Part shown: positions 25,609 through 34,124 of the stretch, piece by piece
Position numbering within the stretch: position 1 is the first letter of the stretch
How the letters are laid out: each line of letters opens with the position of its first letter
Assembly: GCF_902806695.1 (NCBI RefSeq)
Contig: NZ_CADCXN010000060.1
Coordinates: 1-42,626, forward strand
Direction of reading: 5' to 3'
Length of the DNA: 42,626 nt
Origin: Candidatus Methylobacter favarea
Lineage (GTDB): Bacteria > Pseudomonadota > Gammaproteobacteria > Methylococcales > Methylomonadaceae
Program-made: the position numbers and the translations under genes
Notes under the pieces: model-generated
Told to the model about the DNA's origin: nothing
Databases searched by the model: none
What the model saw: the letters and a program-made list of their open reading frames with translations, nothing else

Positions 25609-27039
25609 TTAAAGCGCCATGGAATGAAAAATGGCCATTTTCTCAATTTGCATATCGCGATATGTATAAGGAATACCGCCCGTACCGTAACCTGATTCGC
25701 GTAAGCCTGCGAACGGCATCCAGTCAACCCGGAAGGCAGTGTGGTCATTAACCAGAATCGTCGATGCCGCCAAGTGCGTATAGGCATACAAGGCGGTATC
25801 AATATTTTGCGTGGCAATTGCCGCCTGAAACGCATAAGGCAATGCATTGGCCCGATTGATAGCGTCATCAATAGCCTCATACTCATAGACGCAAATCAGC
25901 GGTCCGAAAATTTCTTTCTGGCTGACTTTGCTGTGTTCGGAGGGGTTCAATAATACGGTAGGTGAATAAAGAGAATCGGACAAACGCTTGCCTCCCGTCA
26001 TAAGCGTGGCCTTTTCCTGCAAGGCTTCATTGACCCAGCTTTCAATGCGGTCAACTTCACTATGCCGAATCAAAGGGCCGATATCGGTTTTAGCACTGGC
26101 GGGATCACCGGTGATCATAGCTTCCGCCAGAATCGCCAACCGCTCTGCGACAGTTCTGGCAATAGCGCGATGCGCATATACCCGCTGCACTGAAACACAG
26201 ACTTGCCCTGCATGATAAAAGCCGCCTTTCGCCAGCAAGGGCAATAGCTTATCCAGATTGGCATCCTCGGCGATAATTACCGGGGCCACACCGCCGTGTT
26301 CCAGCGCACAGCGGGTACCCGGCGCCAGTTTTGAACGCAGCCTCCAGCCGACAGCGGCGCTGCCGATAAAGCTGAAAAAGGCGACGCGCTTATCGGTGAC
26401 CAATTGTTCGGCAACGGCCAAGTCCTCGACAACAACCGGCTGGCACCAGGCTTTCGGCAAACCGGCTTCATGAAATATGTCAGCCAGCGCAAAGGCTGAC
26501 AGCGGCGTTTCCCTGGCAGGCTTGATAATGACCGGACAGCCGCTGGCAATGGCAGGGCCCGCCTGATGGACAATTAAATTCAACGGATGATTGAAAGCGC
26601 TTATAGCTACCACCGGCCCGATGGGTGCTCTGTGGGTGAAAGCCAGGCGGTTCATTGAGGCCGGAGTAAGTTGCATGGGAATTTCCGAACCGCGTTCAGT
26701 ACGGATACAATCAATGCAGCATTTTATACTGTCGATGGCCCGGCTCAGCTCAATTTCAGTATCAAGACAAGGCTTGCCGCCTTCGGCAATGGCAATGTCG
26801 ATTAATGATTCAGAGCGCGCCTGCACCAGTCGCACGGCGCGCTCGAGAATAGCCATGCGTTCGTACGGCGGCAGCCACTGCCTGCGGTCATTGAAAACCG
26901 CCGTCATATTTTCCAACGCCTGCCCGGCGCCCGCCGAATCTATGGTTTCTACCGAACCGGCGCGCTTGCCGTCATAGGGCGATAAAACCTCGACCATACC
27001 GGCAGGCTGGGCATTCGGAACCTGGATTTGATAATGCAT
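25609..27039 (-). CDS. NAD(P)-dependent aldehyde dehydrogenase
   Basis: The protein has 476 residues, normal for the ALDH superfamily. N150 (ISAFNHPLN), E247 (CALEHGG) and nucleophile C281 (AGQVCVSVQRV) are all present, as are the cofactor-binding SFIGSAAVGWRL and the final EIFGPLICVYEY. It oxidises an aldehyde to the acid. The substrate cannot be read from the sequence; the closest-looking families include succinate-semialdehyde, lactaldehyde and phosphonoacetaldehyde dehydrogenases. It is divergent from the aconitase gene, with 187 bases between the start codons. Confidence 0.85.
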   Translation of the reverse strand: MHYQIQVPNAQPAGMVEVLSPYDGKRAGSVETIDSAGAGQALENMTAVFNDRRQWLPPYERMAILERAVRLVQARSESLIDIAIAEGGKPCLDTEIELSRAIDSIKCCIDCIRTERGSEIPMQLTPASMNRLAFTHRAPIGPVVAISAFNHPLNLIVHQAGPAIASGCPVIIKPARETPLSAFALADIFHEAGLPKAWCQPVVVEDLAVAEQLVTDKRVAFFSFIGSAAVGWRLRSKLAPGTRCALEHGGVAPVIIAEDANLDKLLPLLAKGGFYHAGQVCVSVQRVYAHRAIARTVAERLAILAEAMITGDPASAKTDIGPLIRHSEVDRIESWVNEALQEKATLMTGGKRLSDSLYSPTVLLNPSEHSKVSQKEIFGPLICVYEYEAIDDAINRANALPYAFQAAIATQNIDTALYAYTHLAASTILVNDHTAFRVDWMPFAGLRESGYGTGGIPYTYRDMQIEKMAIFHSMAL

Positions 27040-27226
27040 GATTGATTCTCCTGATCGACAAGATACAGCGCCGCGCTTTTTTCCGCCATCTCTTGGGTCA
27101 TGTCAGAGGACTATGGAAAAAAATTATTGTTCATTCTCGGAGTCAATGATGAACTGCGAGCAATGTATTCTTTCTAAGAAAAATAATCAAACATCTGAGT
27201 CCACTTCACTGCAGAGGTATACAGCC

Positions 27227-29194
27227 ATGGGTAAAAATGTAACGCAGAAATTGATTGAGAGCCACTTGAGCGTAGGTAATATGGCGCCTGGTGAAGATAT
27301 TGGCTTAAAAATCGACCAGACGCTCACGCAGGACGCCACCGGCACTCTGGTGATGCTGGAATTTGAAGCACTGGGTCTGCAGCACGTTAAAACCGAATTA
27401 TCGGCGCAGTATGTGGATCATAACCTGCTCCAGGAAGACTTTAAAAATTCCGATGACCATCTGTTTTTACGCAGCGCTTGCAAGAAATTCGGGCTTTGGT
27501 ACAGCCGCCCCGGCAATGGCGTTAGTCACCCTTTGCATATGGAGCGTTTTGGCGTGCCGGGCAAAACCCTGCTCGGATCAGACAGCCATACCTGCGCCGC
27601 CGGTTCCCTGGGCATGCTGGCTATTGGAGCGGGAGGCCTGGAAGTGGCGATGGCGATGGCCGGTGAGCCATTTTACTTTAAAATGCCGACAATATGGGGC
27701 GTCAAACTGATAGGAAAACTGCCTGACTGGGTAAGCGCCAAGGATGTGATTCTGGAAATGCTGCGCCGCCATGACGTGGATGGCGGACTCGGGAAAATTA
27801 TCGAATATTACGGCCCCGGACTGGAGACTCTGAGCGCCATGGACCGGCATGTGATCGCCAATATGGGGGCTGAACTGGGCGCTACGACCTCGGTATTCCC
27901 TTCAGACGAGAACATCAGACTGTTTTTGAAAAGCCAGGGCCGGGAAAATGCCTATAGGGAAATTAAAGCCGATGACAATGCTCAATATGATGAATATGAG
28001 GAAATCAATCTTTCAGAGCTTGAGCCGCTTATCGCCTTGCCCAGCAGCCCCGGCAACGTCGTACCGGTGCGCGAAGTGGCGGGCCGCGAAATTTACCAGG
28101 CCTATATCGGCTCATCTGCGAATCCCGGATTGCGTGATTTTGCTATGGCTGCTTTTATCGTGGACGGAAAACAGGTGCACGATCGGGTATCGTTTGATAT
28201 CAACCCCACCTCGCGGCAAATTCTGGAAAACATGATCGAATCGGGTATTCTGGCAAAACTGATACATGCCGGGGCCCGTCTTCATCAGGCCGGCTGCGGC
28301 GGCTGTATCGGCATGGGCCAAGCTCCGGCCAGCGGGCGCATCAGCCTGCGCACGGTGCCCCGCAATTTTCCCGGACGCTCAGGCACCAAGGAAGATCATG
28401 TTTATCTGTGCAGCCCGGAGACTGCCGCGGCCTCTGCTTTAACGGGCCGGATCACTGATCCACGCACCCTGAATATAGATTACTCCGGCTTTAAGACACC
28501 CGAAACCGTTCGCCTTAATACAGAAATGTTAATCCCGCCTGCCCGTGAAGATGAAAACTATGAACTGGATAAAGGCCCCAATATTAAGCCGCTGCCGACT
28601 TTACAGCCTTTGCCGGATAAGCTTGAAGGGCCGGTTTTATTAAAGGTTGGCGATGATATTTCCACAGATGAAATTATGCCGGCAGGAGCCAAGGTTCTGC
28701 CTTTCCGCAGCAATATCCCCGAAATTAGCAGGTTTACCTTTAGCCAGGTCGACCTGACCTACTATGAAAGAGCCATGAAATTTCAAAAACAGGGCTCGTT
28801 CATTGTCGGCGGCTGCAACTATGGTCAAGGGTCAAGCCGCGAACATGCGGCGCTGGCTCCGCGGTATTTAGGCGTTAAGGCCGTTATTGCCAAAAGTTTT
28901 GCCCGAATCCATCTACAGAATCTAAGCAATTTCGGCATTCTGCCGTTGATATTTAGCTATCCGGAGGATTGGGAAAAAATCAGTCAAGGCGATATTCTGT
29001 CTATTCCTGATGTACTTAATTCAATTTCTCGGGGAAATAACATTACTGTAATCAATCTGACCAAGAATGAGAGTTATCAGACCCTGCATCGGATGACTGC
29101 CTATCAGGTAGAAATGGTGCGAACAGGCAGTCTGATTAATCTGGTCAGGGAAAAAGGGGTTGAAGCCAGTGAAAAAATAACTCAGGAAAGCTAG
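27227..29194 (+). CDS. acn: Aconitate hydratase
   Basis: From ATG 27227 the protein has 655 residues. I chose this start because AGAGG precedes it and MGKNVTQKLIESHL is the usual beginning of this aconitase group; the frame is open upstream to 27038. Motifs: QTLTQDATGT, LLGSDSHTCAAGSLGMLAIG, and QAGCGGCIGMGQAPASG, where the Cys pair is two of the three 4Fe-4S ligands. The swivel domain follows: GDDISTDEIMPAGAKVLPFR and GGCNYGQGSSREHAALAPRY. It interconverts citrate and isocitrate. The layout is that of the shorter aconitase branch found in several methanotrophs and delta-proteobacteria. It lies alone on the plus strand with its own divergent promoter region. Confidence 0.9.
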   Translation: MGKNVTQKLIESHLSVGNMAPGEDIGLKIDQTLTQDATGTLVMLEFEALGLQHVKTELSAQYVDHNLLQEDFKNSDDHLFLRSACKKFGLWYSRPGNGVSHPLHMERFGVPGKTLLGSDSHTCAAGSLGMLAIGAGGLEVAMAMAGEPFYFKMPTIWGVKLIGKLPDWVSAKDVILEMLRRHDVDGGLGKIIEYYGPGLETLSAMDRHVIANMGAELGATTSVFPSDENIRLFLKSQGRENAYREIKADDNAQYDEYEEINLSELEPLIALPSSPGNVVPVREVAGREIYQAYIGSSANPGLRDFAMAAFIVDGKQVHDRVSFDINPTSRQILENMIESGILAKLIHAGARLHQAGCGGCIGMGQAPASGRISLRTVPRNFPGRSGTKEDHVYLCSPETAAASALTGRITDPRTLNIDYSGFKTPETVRLNTEMLIPPAREDENYELDKGPNIKPLPTLQPLPDKLEGPVLLKVGDDISTDEIMPAGAKVLPFRSNIPEISRFTFSQVDLTYYERAMKFQKQGSFIVGGCNYGQGSSREHAALAPRYLGVKAVIAKSFARIHLQNLSNFGILPLIFSYPEDWEKISQGDILSIPDVLNSISRGNNITVINLTKNESYQTLHRMTAYQVEMVRTGSLINLVREKGVEASEKITQES

Positions 29195-29633
29195 AATTTT
29201 TATACAACTTCTTTGTAGATAATGGCGCAGACGCAGAGGATAAAAGAAATATTTGCTTGAGGCCTGCAGCTCAATTTTAGGCGCCGTTGATGAATGAATT
29301 CGCTTCTACTTGAGAAAAGCTTATAAGAACTGACCCTATAACCTGAACCACAAGTGCAGCCATTAATTTACTTAATCTATTTATATCTATTCAGGGATAG
29401 ATTCCAGGTAACTTCAGTCATAGGTGGTGTCAAAGCTGTGGTTTCCTGGCACACAACGGTTATTTTTAACCTTGTTTGATTATCAAATTACCAGGAGAAA
29501 AAAAGAATCCTGCATCTGATGAAGAAGCAGAATTGAGGCCGTTAAGCACAAGATTAGCCTCGGGTACCGGGCATTCATATTGGACAATAACGGCTCAGTT
29601 GCTTGATTAATAATTATTCCGAAGGAGAACAAC
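29195..29633. other. Long intergenic region upstream of formate dehydrogenase
   Basis: The 439 bases hold no reading frame or RNA gene that I recognise. AAGGAG is placed seven bases before the fdh start. A TTGGAC/TAATAA pair (about 29580-29613) is a weak promoter candidate. The length suggests a regulated or long leader, but I see no clear hairpin riboswitch. Confidence 0.4.
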
Positions 29634-30836
29634 ATGGCAAAAATTATTTGTGTACTGTATGACGATCCGGTCGATGGCTACCCCAAATCCTATCCGCGCG
29701 ATACTGTTCCGGAGATTACTGTTTATCCGGGGGGGCAGACGGCTCCCACGCCAAAGGCAATCGATTTTAAACCGGGGGAAATGCTGGGCAGCGTGTCCGG
29801 CGAACTGGGCTTGAGAAAATTTCTTGAAGACCAGGGACATACCTTTATCGTGACTTCCGATAAGGATGGTCCGGACAGTATCCTGGAAAAAGAACTGCAC
29901 GATGCCGAAATCGTCATTTCCCAACCCTTCTGGCCCGCTTATTTGACCGCCGAAAGAATCGCCAAGGCGCCCAAGCTGAAATTGGCCCTGACTGCCGGCA
30001 TCGGCTCCGACCATGTCGATCTGCAGGCCGCCATTGATCGCGGAATGACCGTTGCTGAAATTACCTACTCTAACAGCATCAGCGTAGCCGAGCATGTCGT
30101 CATGATGATCCTGAGCCAGGTGCGCAATTACATTCCATCTTATCAATGGGTTGTTAAAGGTGGATGGAATATCGCTGACTGCGTGACGCGCTCTTACGAT
30201 CTTGAAGGCATGGAAGTCGGCACGATTGCGGCCGGCCGCATCGGGCTGGCGGTGCTCAGGCGATTAAAGCCGTTTGATGTCAAACTGCATTATACGGATC
30301 GCCACAGACTGCCTGCAGAAGTTGAAAAAGAACTGAATGTCACGTATCACCCTGATGTTGAATCGCTGATTCGGGTCTGCGATGTGGTCACGATTAACTG
30401 CCCGCTGCATCCTGAAACCGAGCACATGTTCGACGATAACCTGCTCAGCAAGATGAAACACGGCGCCTATCTGATCAATACGGCTCGCGCCAAGATTTGC
30501 GACCGCGATGCGATTGCCCGCGCGCTTGAGAGCGGCCAGCTGGCCGGCTATGCCGGAGATGTCTGGTTCCCGCAGCCTGCGCCTAAGGATCATCCGTGGC
30601 GGACCCTGCCGCATCATGGCATGACGCCGCATATCTCAGGAACAAGTTTATCGGCGCAGGCGCGTTATGCAGCCGGTGTTCGTGAAGTGCTGGAATGCTG
30701 GTTTGAAAGCCGCCCGATTCGCGATGAATATCTGGTAGTCGATAGCGGCAAACTCGCCGGCGTAGGCGCCCATTCCTACAGCGAAGGCAATGCTACCGAA
30801 GGCTCCGAAGAAGCGGTTAAATTCAAGACTGCTTAA
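29634..30836 (+). CDS. fdh: NAD-dependent formate dehydrogenase
   Basis: The protein has 400 residues, aligned by eye almost without gaps to the Pseudomonas sp. 101 enzyme. The cofactor fold shows GTIAAGRIGLAVLRRLKPFD with D222 in YTDRHR, which sets NAD preference. Catalytic residues are R285 (INTARAKICD), Q314 (WFPQPAPKD) and H333 (TPHISGTSL). PFWPAYLTAERIAK and the C-terminal GAHSYSEGNATEGSEEA are also typical. It oxidises formate to CO2 and yields NADH, the last step of methane and methanol dissimilation. It stands alone, followed by a strong terminator. Confidence 0.96.
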   Translation: MAKIICVLYDDPVDGYPKSYPRDTVPEITVYPGGQTAPTPKAIDFKPGEMLGSVSGELGLRKFLEDQGHTFIVTSDKDGPDSILEKELHDAEIVISQPFWPAYLTAERIAKAPKLKLALTAGIGSDHVDLQAAIDRGMTVAEITYSNSISVAEHVVMMILSQVRNYIPSYQWVVKGGWNIADCVTRSYDLEGMEVGTIAAGRIGLAVLRRLKPFDVKLHYTDRHRLPAEVEKELNVTYHPDVESLIRVCDVVTINCPLHPETEHMFDDNLLSKMKHGAYLINTARAKICDRDAIARALESGQLAGYAGDVWFPQPAPKDHPWRTLPHHGMTPHISGTSLSAQARYAAGVREVLECWFESRPIRDEYLVVDSGKLAGVGAHSYSEGNATEGSEEAVKFKTA

Positions 30837-30862
30837 AAGCGCAGAGCCAGTTCTGTCAGATA

Positions 30863-30911
30863 AAAACCTGCGGTTTTGCCTCCAGATTCAGGGTGGAAAA
30901 CCGCAGGTTTT
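30863..30911 (+). terminator. Intrinsic terminator, probably bidirectional, after fdh
   Basis: AAAACCTGCGGTTTT (30863-30877) and AAAACCGCAGGTTTT (30897-30911) form a perfect 15-bp inverted repeat with a 19-base loop. A and T runs flank the stem on both sides. It lies between the convergent fdh and MazG-like genes and can serve both. Confidence 0.85.
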
Positions 30912-30932
30912 GGTCGATGTTGAGAAACCGGT

Positions 30933-31478
30933 TTACTCATAGAAATACTCAGTCAAATCAGGCACTTTCAGGCGTTTTGATTTTCGAGTTTCGTCTGCAT
31001 CTTCATCGATAGACTGACGGGTGTCCTTTAACGTGGACATTCTGTGTTCGTGAACTATTTGAAAAGCCTTATCGAAATCTGCATTAAGATAATTTTTCGA
31101 TAAATGCACACACAAGCAATAGATTTCTGAATAATCAGCCGTATTGCCGGTAGTGCAATTATTGATCTTGTCCGACAGCAGCCTCATCAAAGACAGCACA
31201 AATCCATCATGCCGCCAGCATACAGGCTGCTCTGTCACATCCTCGCCGCGCAGGGCGATGGCGCCTAGTGCTGAATAGGAAAGATTAATCAGGCCTGCCA
31301 ATATTTCCGCCATTTCTCCGGCTCTTATTGCTTTAAATACTTCACTGCCGGCTTCCATAAGCAATGCCTGACGCAGGATGATATCCATATCGGATAAATG
31401 CCCGGGTGTTCCGTGTTCTGCCTGCGGCAATAAACAGGCGTCATGAAACTCTCTAACTGAATTCAAGTGTTTATTCAT
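30933..31478 (-). CDS. MazG-like nucleotide pyrophosphohydrolase family protein
   Basis: The protein has 181 residues and is all-alpha. VREFHDACLLPQ, RQALLMEAGSEVFKAIRAGE and the late VHEHRMSTL match the layout of MazG-like and phosphoribosyl-ATP pyrophosphohydrolase-like proteins. The Glu residues of the first metal site are present (MEAGSE, GEMAE), but the following helix reads AGLINLSYSALGA where family members usually have a GL(V/A)D pattern with a metal-binding Asp. Activity is therefore uncertain. Family members cut NTPs or damaged nucleotides to the monophosphate. It seems to be a single gene with its own promoter, ending next to the shared terminator. Confidence 0.6.
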   Translation of the reverse strand: MNKHLNSVREFHDACLLPQAEHGTPGHLSDMDIILRQALLMEAGSEVFKAIRAGEMAEILAGLINLSYSALGAIALRGEDVTEQPVCWRHDGFVLSLMRLLSDKINNCTTGNTADYSEIYCLCVHLSKNYLNADFDKAFQIVHEHRMSTLKDTRQSIDEDADETRKSKRLKVPDLTEYFYE

Positions 31479-31571
31479 ATTCTGCCCTCTTTCTATTAAT
31501 CAGCCGCATGAATCTTCCTGGTATCAGCTCTGATTCCAGTCGCCATCCAGCCAATACAGAAATTTCAACCG

Positions 31572-32015
31572 TTATTCGCCAGGCTTTTTCAGCATCTTCC
31601 GCACATCTCCCAGATGCATTTCCTCCTGGGCTATCAGGCGGCGAGCATATTCCTCAAGCAACACATTACTTCCATTAACGAGTTCCAGTAAATTATTATA
31701 GGCGGACAGTGCCAGCCTTTCATGATCCAGGGATTCACGCAGAATATCGCCGACATCATGGCGATGGGTTTCCAGCAAAGGGCCTATGCCCAAAGAGGGA
31801 TGCGTGCCCAGATAAGTGATCAGTTCACCCGCTTCATTGGCATGGGTCAGGGACTCGGTCGCCTGGCTGCGCAGCCACGAAACGATGGGTATGCGGCCGT
31901 AGCCAACAATCATTAATGCATAGTGCGTATAACGAACAACTCCAGCCAGTTCGGTTTCCAGAATTTTATTCAGTACCTTAACTACGGCGTCTTTATCGAT
32001 TCCGGTATCAGCCAT
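31572..32015 (-). CDS. bfr: Bacterioferritin-like ferritin-family protein
   Basis: The protein has 147 residues. I chose ATG 32015 because AGGAGG lies six bases before it; the frame stays open to 32213 without a better start. Ferritin-like four-helix pattern with E20/E22 (ILETELAGVVRYTHYAL), E54 and H58 (ATESLTHANE), E99 (SLDHER) and E131/E132 and H134 (AQEEMHLGD) as candidate diiron ligands. It would store iron or protect against iron-driven oxidation. Spacing of the metal residues is slightly unlike E. coli Bfr, so a related ferritin-like role is possible. Confidence 0.75.
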   Translation of the reverse strand: MADTGIDKDAVVKVLNKILETELAGVVRYTHYALMIVGYGRIPIVSWLRSQATESLTHANEAGELITYLGTHPSLGIGPLLETHRHDVGDILRESLDHERLALSAYNNLLELVNGSNVLLEEYARRLIAQEEMHLGDVRKMLKKPGE

Positions 32016-32232
32016 AAGAACCTCCTCAGTTAGAATGAGTAAAGATTCACTATAACGGTTTTTTTGCTGGTTGAATAGCAAACTTCGTGATCTGAAAGCA
32101 CCGAGAGTGCAACCGCCCTTACTCCGATAGGCGGTAGCCTTTAACACTGGATTCTGATGTTTCGCTTTGTATAATATTCTTGAATTAGGCACAATAGGCA
32201 GGAACTTGTACACAGTCAGGAGTTAGCAATCG

Positions 32233-33069
32233 ATGCCTGCCGCCATGCATACAAACCTGCTGCGACTTTATCCTCAGCCTTGCGAACAAGCCTCTATTGA
32301 AGGCTTATACCTTGCCCATCAAATCCATACACTGGGTACTACGGATTTGCCCTTTGTTTACGCCAACTTCCTGTCCAGTCTTGATGGACGTATTGCGCTG
32401 GAAGACAGTATCCAAGGCACAACCTACATCCCCAAGCATTTAACAACAGCCTCCGACTTCAAGCTATTTATGGAACTGCATGCGCAGGCGGATTGCCTGA
32501 TTACTCATGGGGGCTATATGCGGGCATTAAGTGAAGGACGGCTCGGCAATATATTGCAGATTAACGATCCCTATCTTGTTGAATGGCGCCATCGCACTGG
32601 CTTAAAACCTCAGCCTGCCGTGATCATTGCCAGCGCAAGCCTGAATTTTCCGCTCCATGCCAGCCTTGAGGAACATCAGCAGGACGTTTATATTGCTACG
32701 GGAAAAAATGCCGATCCGGAGCGCATTCGCTACTGGCAAGACCTGGGACACACCCTTCTTTTCACCGGCGAAGATCAAGGGGTTCACGGCGCGCCCCTGA
32801 TTCAGAAACTGGGAGAACTTGGCTACAAAAGTATTTATCTCATAGCCGGCCCGCAAATGCTTGATACCGTTATCCGGGAAAAACAGTTATCAAGACTCTA
32901 TCTGACCATTACTCACCAGCTGATAGGCGGCACTGATTTCCGTACTTTACTAACCGGTTCCCCGCTTGGCCAGGAAGGCAACCTGATGCTCGAATCAATG
33001 TATTACGATGCAGACTCGCCGCCCGAATCAGGGCAGTTTTTCATGCAATTTCACCCTCAAGCTGTCTGA
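32233..33069 (+). CDS. RibD C-terminal domain reductase (DHFR-like fold)
   Basis: The protein has 278 residues. FVYANFLSSLDGRIALED is the hallmark start of the RibD C-terminal reductase domain. DCLITHGGYMRAL and YKSIYLIAGPQMLDTVIREK follow the NADPH-binding pattern, and LYLTITHQLIGG ends the domain. There is no deaminase domain, so this is not the bifunctional RibD. Such stand-alone proteins reduce pyrimidine or pterin intermediates; in methylotrophs a role in tetrahydromethanopterin or riboflavin metabolism is conceivable but not shown. It is divergent from the bacterioferritin gene. Confidence 0.75.
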   Translation: MPAAMHTNLLRLYPQPCEQASIEGLYLAHQIHTLGTTDLPFVYANFLSSLDGRIALEDSIQGTTYIPKHLTTASDFKLFMELHAQADCLITHGGYMRALSEGRLGNILQINDPYLVEWRHRTGLKPQPAVIIASASLNFPLHASLEEHQQDVYIATGKNADPERIRYWQDLGHTLLFTGEDQGVHGAPLIQKLGELGYKSIYLIAGPQMLDTVIREKQLSRLYLTITHQLIGGTDFRTLLTGSPLGQEGNLMLESMYYDADSPPESGQFFMQFHPQAV

Positions 33070-33168
33070 GTAGTGACAAACGGCGATTAAATCTGGAATT
33101 AGTAACTCTTCCTAAAGGGATTCTAATGCCGGATTGAAAAGTCCGCCCGCACCAATCCGTCTTTTTCT

Positions 33169-33510
33169 TTATCGACTGCTTAAAGCCGTAAAGTATTTTT
33201 GCCGGAAATAAAGCGCCACTTTGACCAGACCGATCAGCACTGGAACTTTGGCGTTCGTGAATACTTTAGGCAGTTCCTCATAGCGTACCTTAGCCAGCGG
33301 CGGATACATCATCAGGATGAGGCCAATGGCGATAGGAATTGAGGTAGTCCCTACCTGGAAACGGGTCAGCCATTGCGTGAAATTGGGAACGAAATAGCCC
33401 AGCGCGACTCCACCTCCCATAGTCATGAAAATCCATAGCGTCAGAAACCGTGCCATGAAGCTCAATCACTTCGGAGCGTGGTCGACTTGTATGCTTTGTA
33501 GCGTGCTCAT
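33169..33510 (-). pseudogene. acr3: Acr3-type arsenite efflux pump, nonsense codon and large internal deletion
   Basis: The gene starts at ATG 33510, overlapping the arsC stop (TGATG), and codes for MSTLQSIQVDHAPK before an in-frame TGA at 33466-33468. The frame goes on with [16 protein letters not shown], then [20 protein letters not shown] and [16 protein letters not shown], the first two membrane segments of Acr3. It then jumps directly to [19 protein letters not shown], which is the typical C-terminus of the same protein. About 230-250 residues of the normal 340-360 are missing. The remaining fragment cannot form the ten-helix arsenite transporter. The in-frame junction suggests deletion by recombination or slippage. 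Confidence 0.8.
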
Positions 33511-34007
33511 CATGCAGCTCCCCTTCCCCAACGAGTGCCTGTGCCTATCTTATCCAGGGCCTCTGCCAGTTCCGCCCTGGACATTGTTTCAATAGGCAAG
33601 GCCAGCAACTGGTTTATCCGTTTTTCCAGAGCCGCGTAGATAGACTCGAAAGCCGCTTCGGTAACATCCTGACTGCCGGTCACATGAGCCGGGTCAGGTA
33701 AACTCCAATGCCCTCTGACTGTACTGTTCAGATAAACAGGACAAACCTCCCCTGCCGCCTGATCGCAAACGGTAATGGCAATATCGATGCCTTTACCGTC
33801 GAATTCCTCCCAGGACCGGCTGGAAAATTCCCCGGTTTGAATCCTGTGACGTTTTAGTGTGGCTAGCGCATTCGGGTTTACCTTTCCTTTGGGATGACTG
33901 CCGGCGGAATAGGCTTTAATGCGGCCTTTGCCCAAATGATTGAACAAGGCTTCCCCTAGGATGCTGCGGCACGAGTTACCGCTGCATAGAACAAGTATGT
34001 TTAACAT
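33510..34007 (-). CDS. arsC: Arsenate reductase, thioredoxin-coupled type
   Basis: The protein has 165 residues of the low-molecular-weight phosphatase fold. C8-X5-R14 (CSGNSCRS) forms the P-loop, and C81 and C89 (TVCDQAAGEVCPVY) are the relay cysteines of Staphylococcus-type ArsC. DPAHVTG provides the Asp-Pro acid. A C-terminal extension of about 25 residues (AELAEALDKIGTGTRWGRG) lies beyond the usual domain. It reduces arsenate to arsenite using thioredoxin. It is third in the arsR-arsI-arsC-acr3 order. Confidence 0.92.
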   Translation of the reverse strand: MLNILVLCSGNSCRSILGEALFNHLGKGRIKAYSAGSHPKGKVNPNALATLKRHRIQTGEFSSRSWEEFDGKGIDIAITVCDQAAGEVCPVYLNSTVRGHWSLPDPAHVTGSQDVTEAAFESIYAALEKRINQLLALPIETMSRAELAEALDKIGTGTRWGRGAA

Positions 34008-34048
34008 GATGTTTTCCAGAATATTATTGAATCATTGCCTGTAAAATA

Positions 34049-34069
34049 GCCCCGGCGGGATGCCGGGGC
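34049..34069 (-). terminator. GC-rich hairpin between arsI and arsC
   Basis: GCCCCGGC (34049-34056) and GCCGGGGC (34062-34069) make a perfect 8-bp stem with a 5-base loop; on the minus strand TATTTTA follows. It can act as a partial terminator that lowers arsC expression relative to arsI, or as an mRNA stabiliser. Confidence 0.55.
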
Positions 34070-34124
34070 AGGACTCATGAGCCGTGTAGCTCGTTTTTTC
34101 CTAAATACTATGAGGTCTGTCTAA

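Noticed and set aside
25026-25886. 286-codon minus-strand frame over the M23 peptidase gene
   Set aside because: Arg/Pro/Gln-rich antisense frame; the plus-strand M23 protein has all catalytic motifs.
31572-32213. 213-residue version of the bacterioferritin
   Set aside because: The extra N-terminal part has no family match and the strong AGGAGG supports the start at 32015.
33466-33468. In-frame TGA in acr3 read as selenocysteine
   Set aside because: No reason for Sec at codon 15 of Acr3, no SECIS-like hairpin seen, and the gene is also internally deleted.
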